Assembly (NCBI RefSeq): GCF_002209485.1
Contig: NZ_NJIX01000003.1
Location: 620,001 to 684,000, forward strand
Direction: 5' to 3'
Length of the DNA: 64,000 nt
Source of the DNA: Achromobacter sp. HZ34
GTDB lineage: Bacteria > Pseudomonadota > Gammaproteobacteria > Burkholderiales > Burkholderiaceae_B
Below, piece after piece: positions 54,790 to 64,000 of this stretch. Below the pieces are notes generated by a model that was not told where the DNA came from, searched no databases, and saw nothing but the letters and a program-made list of their open reading frames with translations. Both the position numbers and the translations under genes were made by a program. Positions within the stretch are counted from its first letter, which is position 1, and each line of letters starts with the position of its first letter.

Positions 54790-56400
54790 TCATGAGATGG
54801 TCCCTGGACCGTCCTGCCGGTCTTGGCCGCGTTGCGCGTCTGGCCTGGCCTGCGCCTCCGGCCCGCCCTGCCCTGCCACCCCGGCCCCCGCCCCCTGCCC
54901 GACCTGGGCATCCTGCCCATTCCAGCCGCCGCCGAGGCTGCGATAAGCGTCGACCGTGGCGCGGGCGCGGTCGACATCGGCCAGCACCCATGCGCGCCTG
55001 GACTGCAGCACCTCCCTTTCGCGCAGCAGGATCTCCACCATGCTGGCCGTGCCTTGGCCATAGCCCCGTTGCGCCGATTGTTTGGCACGCGTGCTGGCGG
55101 CCAGCACGCCTTGCAGCGCGGCGGCCTGGTCATCGACCTGGGCAAGTGTCACCAGCGCGTTCTCCGCGTCTTCACTGGCGCGCAGCACCGCCTGCCGGTA
55201 CGCCGCCCAAGCCTCGGCCTGGGCGCCGCGCGCCTGGGCCACTTCGGCGTCCACGCGGCCGAAATCGAACAGCCGCCAGTGCAGGCCCGCCAGCGCCGCC
55301 GGCTGGAAGGCCTGGCTGGAGAAGAGATTGCCATCGCCCAACCGCTCGAACCCGAGCAGGCCGGACAAGGACACATCAGGGTAGTACTGCGCCAGCGCCG
55401 CACCGATGCCCGCCGTGGCGGCGGCCAGGCGCCGCTCCGCCGCCACGACGTCGGGCCGGCGCCGCAGCAAGGCAGAAGGCTGCAAGCTGCCGGGGATGCC
55501 AGGCAGCGTCCAGGTCACGCTGAAGTCCTTGGGTAGCGCAGCCGCATCGGCGGGGCTGCCGTTCCTGCGCACGCCTGCGACATCGGCGCCCGGACTATCG
55601 CCCAGCAACACGTCCAGGCGATTGCCCTGCTTCTCCACCTGCGCGCGCAAAGGCGGCAACAGGGCATCGTCCTGGCGCAGCCGTGCGACGGCGTCGTCGC
55701 GGTCGCGGTCCAGGGCCACGCCCTGCCGCATGCGATCTTCCATGACGGCAACATAGCGGGTGTCGGTGTCGACTTGCGCCCGCATCAGGACCAGCGCGGC
55801 TTGCGCCCCGCGCAATTGGAAATAGGCATCGGCCGTCTCCGCGGCGATGGAAATCCGCACGCCCATATGCGCGGCCTCGGCGGCGTCGGCCTGTGCACGC
55901 AAGGCCTCGGCCCTGCGGTGCAGGCCACCCGCCAGGTCCAGTTCCCAACTGGCGCCGGCACCCAGCGTACGTACGGTCTGATTACGGTCATAGCCGGGCG
56001 ACTGGCTGGCGATCGTGCCCAGCGGGCCGACCGTGGACTGCCGTTCACGCGACACACTGCCGTCCAGCGCTCCTTGCGGCAGCCACGCCGTCGCCGCCTC
56101 CCCAGCCGCTGCCCGCGCCTGCGCTACACGGGCCTGCGCGGCGGCCAAATCCAGGCTCTGCGCCAAGGCCCGCTGGATCAGGCCGTCCAGCACCGGATCC
56201 CGAAACCCTGCCCACCATTGCGCCAGGTCCGCGGCCGGCGCGCGATCCGCCGCCGCCGTGGCCTGCGCGTGATACGCATCGGGCATGGCGATGTCCGGCC
56301 GCGCATAGTCGGGGCCCGACATGCAACCGGCCAGGCTCAAGGCCAACGCCAACCCGGTGGTGGCCGTGGCGACACGTGCCCATGTATTCAACGTTTCCAT
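54790..56400 (-). CDS. Outer-membrane efflux lipoprotein of the EmrAB-type pump
   Basis: This is a NodT/OprM-like channel. The 536-residue protein has a lipobox LAGC after TTGLALALSLAGC, the usual opening WWAGFRDPVLDGLIQRAL, and two OEP repeats with LLRRRPDVVAAERRLAAA. Its last 50 residues are Gly/Gln/Asp-rich and look like a low-complexity tail. It starts one base after the emrB stop. Confidence 0.92.
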   Translation of the reverse strand: METLNTWARVATATTGLALALSLAGCMSGPDYARPDIAMPDAYHAQATAAADRAPAADLAQWWAGFRDPVLDGLIQRALAQSLDLAAAQARVAQARAAAGEAATAWLPQGALDGSVSRERQSTVGPLGTIASQSPGYDRNQTVRTLGAGASWELDLAGGLHRRAEALRAQADAAEAAHMGVRISIAAETADAYFQLRGAQAALVLMRAQVDTDTRYVAVMEDRMRQGVALDRDRDDAVARLRQDDALLPPLRAQVEKQGNRLDVLLGDSPGADVAGVRRNGSPADAAALPKDFSVTWTLPGIPGSLQPSALLRRRPDVVAAERRLAAATAGIGAALAQYYPDVSLSGLLGFERLGDGNLFSSQAFQPAALAGLHWRLFDFGRVDAEVAQARGAQAEAWAAYRQAVLRASEDAENALVTLAQVDDQAAALQGVLAASTRAKQSAQRGYGQGTASMVEILLREREVLQSRRAWVLADVDRARATVDAYRSLGGGWNGQDAQVGQGAGAGVAGQGGPEAQARPDAQRGQDRQDGPGTIS

Positions 56401-56401
56401 C

Positions 56402-57985
56402 TCAATGTCCTGTATCAGTACCGGCCGGCCGCGCGCCGACCTTGCGCAGCATGGGGGCGAGCACGACGGCCAGCGCGAATGCGGACGCCATGACGATGAA
56501 GGCGTCCGCATACGCCATGGTCGATGCCTCGCGGTAAACCAGCGCGCGCAGTTGCACCAGGGCCGCGGTCTGCGCGTGCGCCGCGTCACCCAGCACCTGC
56601 CCGAAGCGGGCCTGCGCGCCATCCAGCAAGGACTGCAGCGCCGGATTGGCGCTATTGAGCGCCCCGGCAATGCGATCGAAATGCAGATTGGTACGGTTGT
56701 TCAAGATGGCCCCACACAGGGCAATGCCGACGGCACCGCCCAGGTTGCGCATCATGTTGAACAGCCCGCTGGCGTATTTCAGGCGCGCCATCGCCAGGCT
56801 GCCCAAGCCCAGCGTGACGGCGGGCGCCACCGCGAAGACCTGCGGAAAGCCGCGGATGATCTGCGGCCAGAACAACTGGTCGCCATCCCAATCCGAGGTG
56901 ATATTGCTGAAGCTCAACATGGACAGGCCGAACATCGCCAGCCCCAGCGTCATCAGCCAGCGCGCATCGACACGGCGTGCCAGCGCCACGTACACGGGAA
57001 CGCCCAGGAAAGACCCCAGGCCCGTCGCGCACACGATGGTGCCGGTCTGCAAGGCCGACAGACCCCGCACGTAGCCGAGGAACAGCGGCAGCAGGTAGAT
57101 GGTGCTGAAGATGCCCATGCCGGTGATGAAGGACAGGATGCAGCCGATCAGGAAATTGCGGTTGGTCAGGGCACGCAAGTCCACGATGGGCCGCTCGAAC
57201 ACCAGGCTGCGCCAGACGAACAGCACGCCTCCCACGCCGGCCACCCACGCCGCCTGGCGTATGCCGGCATCGTCGAACCAGTTCCAGCGCGAGCCCTCTT
57301 CCAGCACGTATTCGAGGAAGCCCAGGAACACCGCCAGCAACACGATGCCGGGATAATCGGCGCCCTTCAGCAAGGACAGGTCAGGTTCGTCGATATCCAC
57401 CAGCGCCGCGGTGCTCAGGGCCACCAGCAGGCCCGGCACCAGATTGATGTAGAAGATCCAGCGCCACGACAGCGTGTCGGTGATCCATCCGCCGATCACC
57501 GGTCCCAGCGCGGGCGCCACCGACGCGATGGTCGCCACGGTGGCGGCGGCCAGGGGCTGGCGCTTGCCGGGGAAGTAATGGAAGGTGGAGGTGAAGACCG
57601 TGGGTATCATCGATGCCCCGATCAAGCCTTGCAGGGCGCGGAACACGATCATGCTTTCGATGTTCCAGGCCAGGCCGCACAGCAGGCTGGCCACCGTGAA
57701 ACCGAAGGCTGACGCCGCGAACAGCCAGCGCGTGGAGAACACGCGGGTCAGCCATCCCGACATCGGGATCACGATGATCTCGGCGATCAGATAGGCCGTC
57801 TGCAACCAGCCGATCTGATCCTGTCCCGCCGACAGGCCGCCGCCGATGTCCTGCAGCGACGCCGCCACGATCTGGATGTCCAGCAGCGCGACGAACATGC
57901 CCATGCACATGATGGCGAAGGGCAGCACGGGCGGATGGGGCGGCGGCGCGCCAGCGCTGCCTGAGGCTGTTGCCGTGGCGTTCAT
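56402..57985 (-). CDS. emrB: DHA2-family drug:proton antiporter
   Basis: This MFS antiporter of the 14-helix DHA2 class works with an EmrA-type adaptor. In the 527-residue protein motif A-type residues occur in WLTRVFSTRWLFAAS, and motif C-type residues in GPVIGGWITDTLSWRWIF. Helices are regularly spaced along the protein. It lies 2 bases after emrA and directly before the outer-membrane channel gene, so the three form one tripartite pump. Confidence 0.94.
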   Translation of the reverse strand: MNATATASGSAGAPPPHPPVLPFAIMCMGMFVALLDIQIVAASLQDIGGGLSAGQDQIGWLQTAYLIAEIIVIPMSGWLTRVFSTRWLFAASAFGFTVASLLCGLAWNIESMIVFRALQGLIGASMIPTVFTSTFHYFPGKRQPLAAATVATIASVAPALGPVIGGWITDTLSWRWIFYINLVPGLLVALSTAALVDIDEPDLSLLKGADYPGIVLLAVFLGFLEYVLEEGSRWNWFDDAGIRQAAWVAGVGGVLFVWRSLVFERPIVDLRALTNRNFLIGCILSFITGMGIFSTIYLLPLFLGYVRGLSALQTGTIVCATGLGSFLGVPVYVALARRVDARWLMTLGLAMFGLSMLSFSNITSDWDGDQLFWPQIIRGFPQVFAVAPAVTLGLGSLAMARLKYASGLFNMMRNLGGAVGIALCGAILNNRTNLHFDRIAGALNSANPALQSLLDGAQARFGQVLGDAAHAQTAALVQLRALVYREASTMAYADAFIVMASAFALAVVLAPMLRKVGARPAGTDTGH

Positions 57986-57987
57986 GA

Positions 57988-59151
57988 TCAGGGCTTCCTG
58001 ATATCGACGGTGGCCGTCACCGACAGTCCCGCGCGCAAGGTGCCCAGCGCGGCCATCTGGGAATCCAGCACGATGCGCACGGGCACCCGCTGCACGATCT
58101 TGGTGAAGTTGCCGGTCGCATTCTGCGCGGGAATCACGCTGAACACGGCGCCCGTGGCCGGCGCCAGGCTTTGCACATGGCCGGTCACGCTGAGCCCGCT
58201 GTCGACGTCGGCGGCGATCCGCACCGCCTGGCCGGGACGCATCTCACGGATCTGGTCTTCCTTGAAATTGGCATCCACCCACAAGCCTTGCGCCGGCACC
58301 AGGGACATCAGCTGCGTGCCTGCGGCGACGAAGGTGCCCGGGTGCGCGGAACGGTTGCCCACATAGCCATCGACCGGCGCGGCCAGCGTCGTGTAGCCCA
58401 CATTCAAGTTGGCGGCACGCAAGCTGGCCTCGGCCTGTTCGACGCGCGCGCGGGCTTCGCCGGTTTGCGCCGCCACCACCGCCGCCTCGTGCTGGCGTGC
58501 GCTGACGGCGGCCTGGGCGGCTCGCAGACGCGCGCGGGCCTGGGCCAGCGTCGTCTGCGCCCGTTGCGCATCCTGTTGCGTGCCCGAATGGGTATCGGCG
58601 AGATTGGCATAGCGACGGTCGTCGCGTTCGGCCAGGACGATGGCGGCCTGCTCCACCGCGGCTTGAGCCTGCGCCTGGGTGATATCCGCCTGCGCCAGGT
58701 CGGCCTGCGCGGCCAGGCGGACCAGGGCGGCCCGAGCCGCATCGGCTTCGGCCCGGGCCTCGTCCAGGCGGGCATGGAAATCGGCGGGGTCCAGTTCCAG
58801 CAGCGGCTGGCCGGCGTGGACGAAGGCATTGTCCTGCACCAGGATGCGCGCCACATAGCCCGATACCCGTGGCGATATCACCGTCACATTGCCGCCCACG
58901 TAGGCGTCGTCCGTGGACTCGTGGAAGCGGCCTTCCAGCCACCAGTACGCCGCGCCCGCGATAACGGCGACGCCCACCAGCACCAGGATGATCCAAAGAA
59001 GGCGCCGCCGTTTGCGCGGAGTCTCGGGGGCGGCCTGGTTGGACGCCCGAGGCGGCGCCTCGGTCGAGGCCTGGGATGGGACCTGGGATGCGGATTCGAG
59101 GGCGGCCCCGGGCGCGGCCGGCCCGTCGCCGGCAGCCTTGCTGTTCTGCAT
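57988..59151 (-). CDS. emrA: EmrA-type membrane fusion protein
   Basis: This periplasmic adaptor links EmrB to the outer-membrane channel. The 387-residue protein has a 45-residue cytoplasmic start rich in Ala and Pro. One membrane helix (LLWIILVLVGVAVIAGAAYW) and the lipoyl motif STDDAYVGGNVTVISPRVSG follow, then a long coiled coil (about 130-240) and a beta-barrel. The start MQNSKAAGDG has CGGAG about 10 bases upstream. It is the first gene of the operon. Confidence 0.93.
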   Translation of the reverse strand: MQNSKAAGDGPAAPGAALESASQVPSQASTEAPPRASNQAAPETPRKRRRLLWIILVLVGVAVIAGAAYWWLEGRFHESTDDAYVGGNVTVISPRVSGYVARILVQDNAFVHAGQPLLELDPADFHARLDEARAEADAARAALVRLAAQADLAQADITQAQAQAAVEQAAIVLAERDDRRYANLADTHSGTQQDAQRAQTTLAQARARLRAAQAAVSARQHEAAVVAAQTGEARARVEQAEASLRAANLNVGYTTLAAPVDGYVGNRSAHPGTFVAAGTQLMSLVPAQGLWVDANFKEDQIREMRPGQAVRIAADVDSGLSVTGHVQSLAPATGAVFSVIPAQNATGNFTKIVQRVPVRIVLDSQMAALGTLRAGLSVTATVDIRKP

Positions 59152-59196
59152 GAAATGGCACTCCGTGTTCACGGCAGGGAAGACGCCCTGCCATTG

Positions 59197-59235
59197 GATG
59201 ACGATCATCATACTATTTAATATTACGATCATCAT
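59197..59235. promoter_or_regulatory. Candidate TetR operator upstream of emrA
   Basis: ACGATCATCAT occurs at 59201-59211 and 59225-59235, and GATGACGATCATC (59197-59209) is a partial palindrome with 5-bp arms. The block is A/T-rich and lies 46-84 bases before the emrA start, where a repressor would act. Confidence 0.45.
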
Positions 59236-59250
59236 CTAATAAATCGCGTG

Positions 59251-59280
59251 TCGACAGCCTTTGCGGCTTTGCGCTACACT
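59251..59280 (+). promoter_or_regulatory. Possible promoter of the trpGDC leader
   Basis: TCGACA (59251-59256) and TACACT (59275-59280) with an 18-base spacer are a fair match to a sigma-70 promoter. Transcription would begin near 59287, about 40 bases before the Trp-rich leader peptide. Confidence 0.4.
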
Positions 59281-59325
59281 CGACGGCGTTTATTTCGCGA
59301 TTTTTTCCGGTAATTCGAACCCGTG

Positions 59326-59370
59326 ATGCTCTACGCAACGAACAACACCCAGTGGTGGCGCTTCTCTTAA
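59326..59370 (+). CDS. trpGDC leader peptide (WW)
   Basis: The 14-codon frame, [14 protein letters not shown], has two adjacent Trp codons (59353-59358) and ends at TAA. It precedes trpG by about 240 bases. ACGCAAC inside it can pair with GTTGCGT downstream (59384-59390), and CGCTTCT / AGAAGCG (59359-59376) forms a hairpin across its stop. It has the look of an attenuator leader, but a matching T-run terminator is not visible. Confidence 0.7.
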   Translation: MLYATNNTQWWRFS

Positions 59371-59459
59371 GAAGCGGCACGTTGTTGCGTTTATGAATCG
59401 CACCTTGCCGCCGTACCGGCAGCGAGGTCATGTCCCAGACGGCTCCCCGGCACGGCGGC
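59359..59459 (+). promoter_or_regulatory. Leader hairpins ahead of trpG
   Basis: A 7-bp stem with a 4-base loop lies at 59359-59376. A 13-bp stem with one mismatch pairs 59407-59419 with 59447-59459. They could be alternative structures in a Trp-controlled leader, or pause/RNA-stability elements. No T-run follows, so direct intrinsic termination is not supported. Confidence 0.5.
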
Positions 59460-59608
59460 TCCAAGAACCCAGGAGATTGCCCGATGCTCTACCGTCCTAT
59501 CCTCCCGACACTCCCCGCCGCCGCCGCCAGGCCGGCCCGCGACGGACGTGTGCGCGCCGCGCAGCCCTCCCTTTCTCCCATTTCGCTCTGACGCTCAAGA
59601 GGTTGACT

Positions 59609-60178
59609 ATGTCCCGGCTGCTCATGCTCGACAATTACGACTCCTTCACCTACAACCTCGTGCAGTACTTCGGCGAACTGGGCGAGGACGTCAAGGTGGC
59701 GCGCAACGACCAGATCACCCTGGAAGAAATCCACGCCATGAAGCCGGACCGCATCTGCGTGTCGCCCGGCCCCTGCTCGCCGAACGAGGCCGGCATCTCG
59801 GTGGCGCTGATCAAGGAATTCGCGGGCAAGCTGCCCATCCTGGGCGTATGCCTGGGCCACCAGGCCATCGGTACCGCCTTCGGTGGCGACATCGTGCGCG
59901 CGCCCAACATCATGCACGGCAAGACGGTACGCATCATCCATACGGGCACGGACATCTTCACCAACCTGCCGACGCCCTACACGGTGATTCGCTACAACTC
60001 GCTGACCATCGATCCCAAGACCCTGCCGGACTGCCTGCAGGTGACCGCCACCGCCGACGACGGTGACATCATGGGCGTGCGTCATAAAACCCTGCCGATT
60101 TACGGAGTACAGTTCCACCCGGAATCGGTATTGAGCGAGCATGGCCATGCGCTCATGCGCAACTTCCTGAATATCTGA
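59609..60178 (+). CDS. trpG: Anthranilate synthase glutamine amidotransferase
   Basis: This subunit supplies ammonia from glutamine to TrpE. The 189-residue protein has the class-I amidotransferase features [20 protein letters not shown], given in parts, the nucleophile cysteine [10 protein letters not shown], and the closing His-Glu in [13 protein letters not shown]. An AGAGG site lies 7 bases upstream of this ATG; longer frames run into the leader. It is the first gene of trpGDC. Confidence 0.97.
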   Translation: MSRLLMLDNYDSFTYNLVQYFGELGEDVKVARNDQITLEEIHAMKPDRICVSPGPCSPNEAGISVALIKEFAGKLPILGVCLGHQAIGTAFGGDIVRAPNIMHGKTVRIIHTGTDIFTNLPTPYTVIRYNSLTIDPKTLPDCLQVTATADDGDIMGVRHKTLPIYGVQFHPESVLSEHGHALMRNFLNI

Positions 60179-60202
60179 CGACAAGCCGCAAAGGCGTAGA
60201 CC

Positions 60203-61228
60203 ATGACCATCTCTCCCTCCGAAGCGCTGACCCGTTGCATCGAGCATCGTGAAATTTTTCACGACGAAATGCTTCACCTGATGCGTATGCTGATGCGCGG
60301 CGAACTGTCACCGCAGATCGCCAGCGCGCTGCTGATGGGGCTGCGCGTGAAGAAGGAAACGATAGGCGAGATCACCGCCGCCGCGCAGGTGATGCGTGAG
60401 TTCGCGACGCCGGTGCACACGCCCTATCCCGAAGACCTGCTGGACATGTGCGGCACGGGCGGCGACGGCAGCCACACCTTCAACATCTCGACCACGGCCA
60501 TGTTCGTGGCCGCGGCCGCCGGCGTGAAGATCGCCAAGCATGGCAATCGCAGTGCCTCGTCGTCCTCCGGTAGCGCGGATGTGCTGGAAGCCCTGGGCGC
60601 CAACCTGCAATTGACGCCCGAGCAAGTGGCCGAATGCATCGAGGCCACGGGCATAGGTTTCATGTTCGCGCCGGCCCACCATGGCGCCATGAAGAACGTG
60701 GCGGCGGTGCGCAAGGAATTGGGCGTGCGAACCATTTTCAATATTCTCGGTCCATTGACCAACCCCGCCGGCGCGGCCAACCAGTTGATGGGCGTGTTCC
60801 ATCCGGATCTGGTCGGCATCCAGGTGCGCGTGCTGGAGCGGCTGGGTTCGCGCCATGTACTGGTGGTGCATGGCAAGGACGGGATGGACGAAGCCTCGCT
60901 GGGCGCTGCCACCTTGATCGGTGAACTGAAGGACGGCGTAATCAGTGAGTACGAAATCCATCCAGAGGACTACGGGCTATCCATGATGTCCAACCGTGGC
61001 ATCAAGGTGTCCAATCGAGAGGAATCGCGCGACCTGATCGTCGAAGCCCTGTCGGGCACGGCCGGACCGGCGCGCGACATCGTCGCATTGAATGCAGGCC
61101 TGGCGATTTACGCCGGCAACGGCGCGCCCTCCATCGACGCGGGTTTGAAACTCGCTTTTGAAACTATTAACAACGGCGCTGCCCGGGACAAGTTGGAACA
61201 ATTCTGCGCCTACACCCGGAAGGTCTGA
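60203..61228 (+). CDS. trpD: Anthranilate phosphoribosyltransferase
   Basis: This enzyme joins anthranilate to PRPP. In the 341-residue protein the PRPP/Mg motif [18 protein letters not shown], given in parts, and the [18 protein letters not shown] segment are clear. [16 protein letters not shown] is family-typical. It lies 24 bases after trpG and 16 bases before trpC. Confidence 0.97.
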   Translation: MTISPSEALTRCIEHREIFHDEMLHLMRMLMRGELSPQIASALLMGLRVKKETIGEITAAAQVMREFATPVHTPYPEDLLDMCGTGGDGSHTFNISTTAMFVAAAAGVKIAKHGNRSASSSSGSADVLEALGANLQLTPEQVAECIEATGIGFMFAPAHHGAMKNVAAVRKELGVRTIFNILGPLTNPAGAANQLMGVFHPDLVGIQVRVLERLGSRHVLVVHGKDGMDEASLGAATLIGELKDGVISEYEIHPEDYGLSMMSNRGIKVSNREESRDLIVEALSGTAGPARDIVALNAGLAIYAGNGAPSIDAGLKLAFETINNGAARDKLEQFCAYTRKV

Positions 61229-61244
61229 ACGGGAAATATTTGAA

Positions 61245-62033
61245 ATGAACGACATTCTTGCGAAGATCCTCGCCGTCAAGGCCGAGGAAGTCGCCACCGC
61301 GCGCCAACTGCGCAGTGAAGCGGAACTGCTGCGCGAAGCGCAGGCCCGTCAAGACGTGCGCGGTTTCGCGCAAGCCATCGAAGACAAGATCGCCGCCGGC
61401 AAGCCCGGCGTCATTGCCGAGATCAAGAAAGCCTCGCCTTCGCGCGGCGTATTGCGTGACAACTTCAACCCCGCCGAGATTGCCGCGACGTATGCGGCGC
61501 ATGGCGCGGCCTGCTTGTCGGTGCTGACCGACGTGCAGTTCTTCCAGGGTTCGCACGACCATCTGCGCCAGGCGCGCGCGTCATGCCCGCTGCCGGTGCT
61601 GCGCAAGGACTTCGTGATCGACAGCTACCAGATCATCAATGCGCGTGCCTTGGGCGCGGACTGCGTGCTGCTGATCGCCGCCGCGTTGACGCCGTCGCAA
61701 CTGAAGGACATGGAAGCGTGCGCGATGGACCTGGGCATGGACGTGCTGGTGGAAGTGCACGACGCGCAGGAACTGGAGGTGGCCCTGGGCATGCGCACGT
61801 CGCTGCTGGGCATCAACAATCGCAACCTGCGCACGTTCGAGACTTCCTTGAACAACACGCTCGATCTGCTGCCGCGCATTCCCGCCGGCCGCCGCGTCGT
61901 GACGGAAAGCGGCATCCTCAAGCCGGAGGATGTGCAACTGATGCGTTCCAAGGGCGTCGATGCCTTCCTGGTGGGCGAAGCCTTCATGCGCGCGCCGGAT
62001 CCTGGCGCGGAACTGGCGCGCCTGATCGCCTGA
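61245..62033 (+). CDS. trpC: Indole-3-glycerol phosphate synthase
   Basis: This enzyme closes the indole ring in tryptophan synthesis. The 262-residue TIM barrel has the start [17 protein letters not shown], the [14 protein letters not shown]-type motif (here [17 protein letters not shown]), the catalytic [12 protein letters not shown], and [12 protein letters not shown]. It is not fused to trpF. The ATG is 16 bases after the trpD stop. It closes the trpGDC unit. Confidence 0.97.
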   Translation: MNDILAKILAVKAEEVATARQLRSEAELLREAQARQDVRGFAQAIEDKIAAGKPGVIAEIKKASPSRGVLRDNFNPAEIAATYAAHGAACLSVLTDVQFFQGSHDHLRQARASCPLPVLRKDFVIDSYQIINARALGADCVLLIAAALTPSQLKDMEACAMDLGMDVLVEVHDAQELEVALGMRTSLLGINNRNLRTFETSLNNTLDLLPRIPAGRRVVTESGILKPEDVQLMRSKGVDAFLVGEAFMRAPDPGAELARLIA

Positions 62034-62045
62034 TCGCCTGGTCGT

Positions 62046-62444
62046 TCATTGCGCCGGTGGCATGGCGCAGATGGACGAGCGGGTCAGGAAGCGTTTCTCG
62101 CGGCCGTTGTCGAGCGAGAACATGCCGCCACGGCCGGGGACGACGTCGATGATCAGGTCGGTGTGCTTCCACGCTTCATATTGCGCGCCGCCGATGTAGA
62201 AGGGCGCGCCGCCGATTTCACCCAGCAGGACATCGTGGTCGGCCAGCAGGAATTCGCCCTGCGGATAACACATGGGCGACGAGCCGTCGCAGCAGCCGCC
62301 GGATTGGTGGAACATGATGGGCCCGTATTCCGCGGTCAGTTCCGCGATCAATGCCAACGCGACGGGCGTGGCTGTGACCTTGCCGATGTCTCCTTCGGCG
62401 CGCACGGCGGTGTGAGCGTCGCCTGTCGATTGCACAGTGGCCAT
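62046..62444 (-). CDS. DUF779 protein
   Basis: The 132-residue protein has the conserved Cys-rich loop HQSGGCCDGSSPMCY and a beta-rich remainder. DUF779 genes usually lie beside NAD-dependent aldehyde dehydrogenase genes, as here. The function is unknown, but the cysteines suggest metal or cofactor binding. The upstream gene on the same strand is the aldehyde dehydrogenase, 193 bases away. Confidence 0.93.
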   Translation of the reverse strand: MATVQSTGDAHTAVRAEGDIGKVTATPVALALIAELTAEYGPIMFHQSGGCCDGSSPMCYPQGEFLLADHDVLLGEIGGAPFYIGGAQYEAWKHTDLIIDVVPGRGGMFSLDNGREKRFLTRSSICAMPPAQ

Positions 62445-62562
62445 GATGCCTTGCTCCCTTGTAGCGCTGCCTGCTTGCCGTAAGCGGCAGGGGTCATTGA
62501 TGCTGGAGTGTCTGGGTATGCCGGCCGGGGGCCGGCCCCGGTATCAGAATGGGGCAACAGAT

Positions 62563-62583
62563 GGGGCGGCCCCACGCCGCCCC
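62563..62583 (-). terminator. Hairpin between the aldehyde dehydrogenase and DUF779 genes
   Basis: GGGGCGGC and GCCGCCCC form an 8-bp stem with a 5-base loop on either strand. It has no T-run. It may partly terminate or punctuate the aldehyde dehydrogenase transcript. Confidence 0.45.
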
Positions 62584-62637
62584 GCCCTGCTCCCGCAGCG
62601 TCCTGCGCCAGAACAAGCCCGGTTCAGAGAAGCCTGT

Positions 62638-64000
62638 TTAAAAGAAGCCCAGCTTCTTCGGGCTGTAGCTGACCAGCAGGTTCTTGGTCTGTTGATAATG
62701 GTCCAGCATCATCTTGTGCGTTTCGCGCCCGATGCCGGACTGTTTATACCCACCGAACGCCGCATGCGCCGGATAGGCGTGATAGCAGTTGGTCCACACG
62801 CGGCCGGCCTGGATGGCGCGGCCCATGCGATAGGCGGTATTGCCGTCGCGCGACCACACGCCCGCGCCCAGGCCGTACAAGGTATCGTTGGCAATCGCCA
62901 GCGCATCGTCGGCATCCTTGAAGGTGGTGACGGCCACTACCGGTCCGAAGATTTCCTCCTGGAACACGCGCATGTTGTTCTTGCCTTCGAACACCGTGGG
63001 CTGCACGTAATAGCCGTCCTTCAACTCGCCGTTCAACTGCGCGCGGGCGCCACCCGCCAACACCTTGGCGCCTTCCTGCTTGCCGATGTCCAGGTAGGAC
63101 AGGATCTTCTCCAGCTGCTCGCTGGAAGCCTGTGCGCCTATCATCGTGTCGGCGTCCAGCGGATTGCCCTGCTTGATGGCGGCCACGCGCTTGAGCGCGC
63201 GTTCCATGAAGCGGTCGTAGATGGATTCCTGGATCAGCGCGCGGCTGGGGCAGGTGCACACCTCGCCCTGGTTCAGCGCGAACATGACGAAGCCTTCAAT
63301 GGCCTTGTCGAAGAAATCATCGTCCTGCGACGCGACGTCGGCGAAGAAAATATTGGGTGACTTGCCGCCCAGTTCCAGCGTCACGGGAATCAGGTTCTGC
63401 GAGGCGTACTGCATGATCAGCCGCCCGGTGGTGGTTTCACCGGTGAAGGCGATCTTGGCGATGCGCTTGTTGGAGGCCAGGGGCTTGCCCGCTTCCAGGC
63501 CGAAACCCGTGACGATGTTGAGCACCCCTGGAGGCAGCACGTCGGCGATCAGTTCGGCCAGCACCAGGATGCCGGTGGGTGTCTGTTCGGCGGGCTTGAG
63601 CACCACGCAGTTGCCGGCGGCCAGTGCGGGGGCGACCTTCCAGGCGGCCATCAGGATGGGGAAGTTCCAGGGGATGATCTGGCCGACCACGCCCAGCGGT
63701 TCCTTGAAGTGGTAGGCGACAGTATCGGCATCGATTTCCGACAGGCCGCTTTCCTGGGCGCGGATGGCGGCGGCGTAGTAGCGGAAGTGATCCACGGCCA
63801 GGGGCAGGTCGGCGGCGCGGGCTTCGCGTATTGGCTTGCCGTTGTCCCAGGTTTCCGCCGTGGCCAGCAGTTCCAGGTTTTCTTCGATGATGTCGGCGAT
63901 GCGGTTCAGCATGCGGGTGCGTTCGGCGACGGAAGTCTTGCCCCAGGCGGGAGCGGCTTTGTGCGCTGCATCCAGCGCCAGTTCGATGTCGCGCGCGGTC
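62638..64000 (-). CDS. NAD-dependent aldehyde dehydrogenase, 5' end outside the window
   Basis: The reading frame runs to the right edge, so the N-terminus is missing. It oxidises an aldehyde to the acid with NAD. Motifs present are [23 protein letters not shown], given in parts, the catalytic Glu in LELGGKSPN, the catalytic Cys in [11 protein letters not shown], and the family end [25 protein letters not shown], given in parts. The Cys-Thr-Cys next to the nucleophile and the DUF779 neighbour point to the ExaC/acetaldehyde dehydrogenase group. Confidence 0.95.
   Translation of the reverse strand, partial: TARDIELALDAAHKAAPAWGKTSVAERTRMLNRIADIIEENLELLATAETWDNGKPIREARAADLPLAVDHFRYYAAAIRAQESGLSEIDADTVAYHFKEPLGVVGQIIPWNFPILMAAWKVAPALAAGNCVVLKPAEQTPTGILVLAELIADVLPPGVLNIVTGFGLEAGKPLASNKRIAKIAFTGETTTGRLIMQYASQNLIPVTLELGGKSPNIFFADVASQDDDFFDKAIEGFVMFALNQGEVCTCPSRALIQESIYDRFMERALKRVAAIKQGNPLDADTMIGAQASSEQLEKILSYLDIGKQEGAKVLAGGARAQLNGELKDGYYVQPTVFEGKNNMRVFQEEIFGPVVAVTTFKDADDALAIANDTLYGLGAGVWSRDGNTAYRMGRAIQAGRVWTNCYHAYPAHAAFGGYKQSGIGRETHKMMLDHYQQTKNLLVSYSPKKLGFF

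Noticed and set aside
59393-59608. Long N-terminal extension of TrpG
   Set aside because: The frame is open back to 59393, but the added residues are Arg/Pro-rich and come from the leader hairpins. The ATG at 59609 has its own ribosome site and gives the normal TrpG length.

Overview
The window looks like chromosomal DNA of a Bordetella- or Achromobacter-like member of the Alcaligenaceae (Burkholderiales). The support is high G+C, a hemA-prfA-prmC-grxD-ubiX gene order, a Bug/TctC binding protein with its transporter, opgGH, split trp genes, and an exaC-type aldehyde dehydrogenase next to a DUF779 gene. The assignment is inferred from gene content and not from a database match. No insertion sequence, phage, CRISPR array or integrase was seen.

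Layout. 1-2.5 kb: start of the atp operon on the minus strand (atpI-B-E-F-H). 3-10.3 kb: housekeeping and metabolic singletons (DUF1254/DUF1214 exported protein, enoyl-CoA hydratase, M61 peptidase, flavin oxidoreductase, folB, ttcA). 10.4-14.9 kb: ubiX, grxD, prmC, prfA, hemA, then tRNA-Phe. 15.3-24.5 kb: the main accessory block. It is an operon of lyase, aconitase-like, PrpD-like, tctB, tctA and tctC genes, with a divergent FadR-type GntR regulator and two identical 9-bp operator-like repeats between them. Read together it resembles import of a tricarboxylate followed by a methylcitrate-cycle-like breakdown, with no citrate synthase. 24.5-30.1 kb: a MacAB-NodT export system and a divergent orphan FecR-like gene, with a duplicated 40-bp motif between them. 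30.2-33.8 kb: a tandem repeat, a DASS permease, two small genes and a D-2-hydroxyacid dehydrogenase. 33.9-40.0 kb: opgGH, a LysR/MetR gene that has lost its DNA-binding half, and a second D-2-hydroxyacid dehydrogenase. 40.3-45.8 kb: a DsbC/G-like protein with a repeat linker, a UbiH-family hydroxylase, mltA, apaG, rpe and gph.

Tryptophan synthesis is split. trpE (46.0 kb) and trpGDC (59.6-62.0 kb) are about 12 kb apart, and each half is preceded by its own short Trp-rich leader peptide (WRWW and WW). For trpE a matching attenuator terminator and a possible antiterminator can be drawn. Between the halves lie an orphan Ser/Pro-rich protein, a MarR-AbrB pair, a quinone-oxidoreductase-like gene, gnd and pgl, and a TetR-regulated EmrAB-type pump with its own outer-membrane channel. 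The window ends in DUF779 and a truncated aldehyde dehydrogenase gene.

The items most worth a second look are the 15.3-24.5 kb tricarboxylate cluster with its operator pair, the two trp leader peptides, the orphan protein at 47.8 kb, the decapitated metR-like gene, and the duplicated motif between macA and the FecR-like gene.
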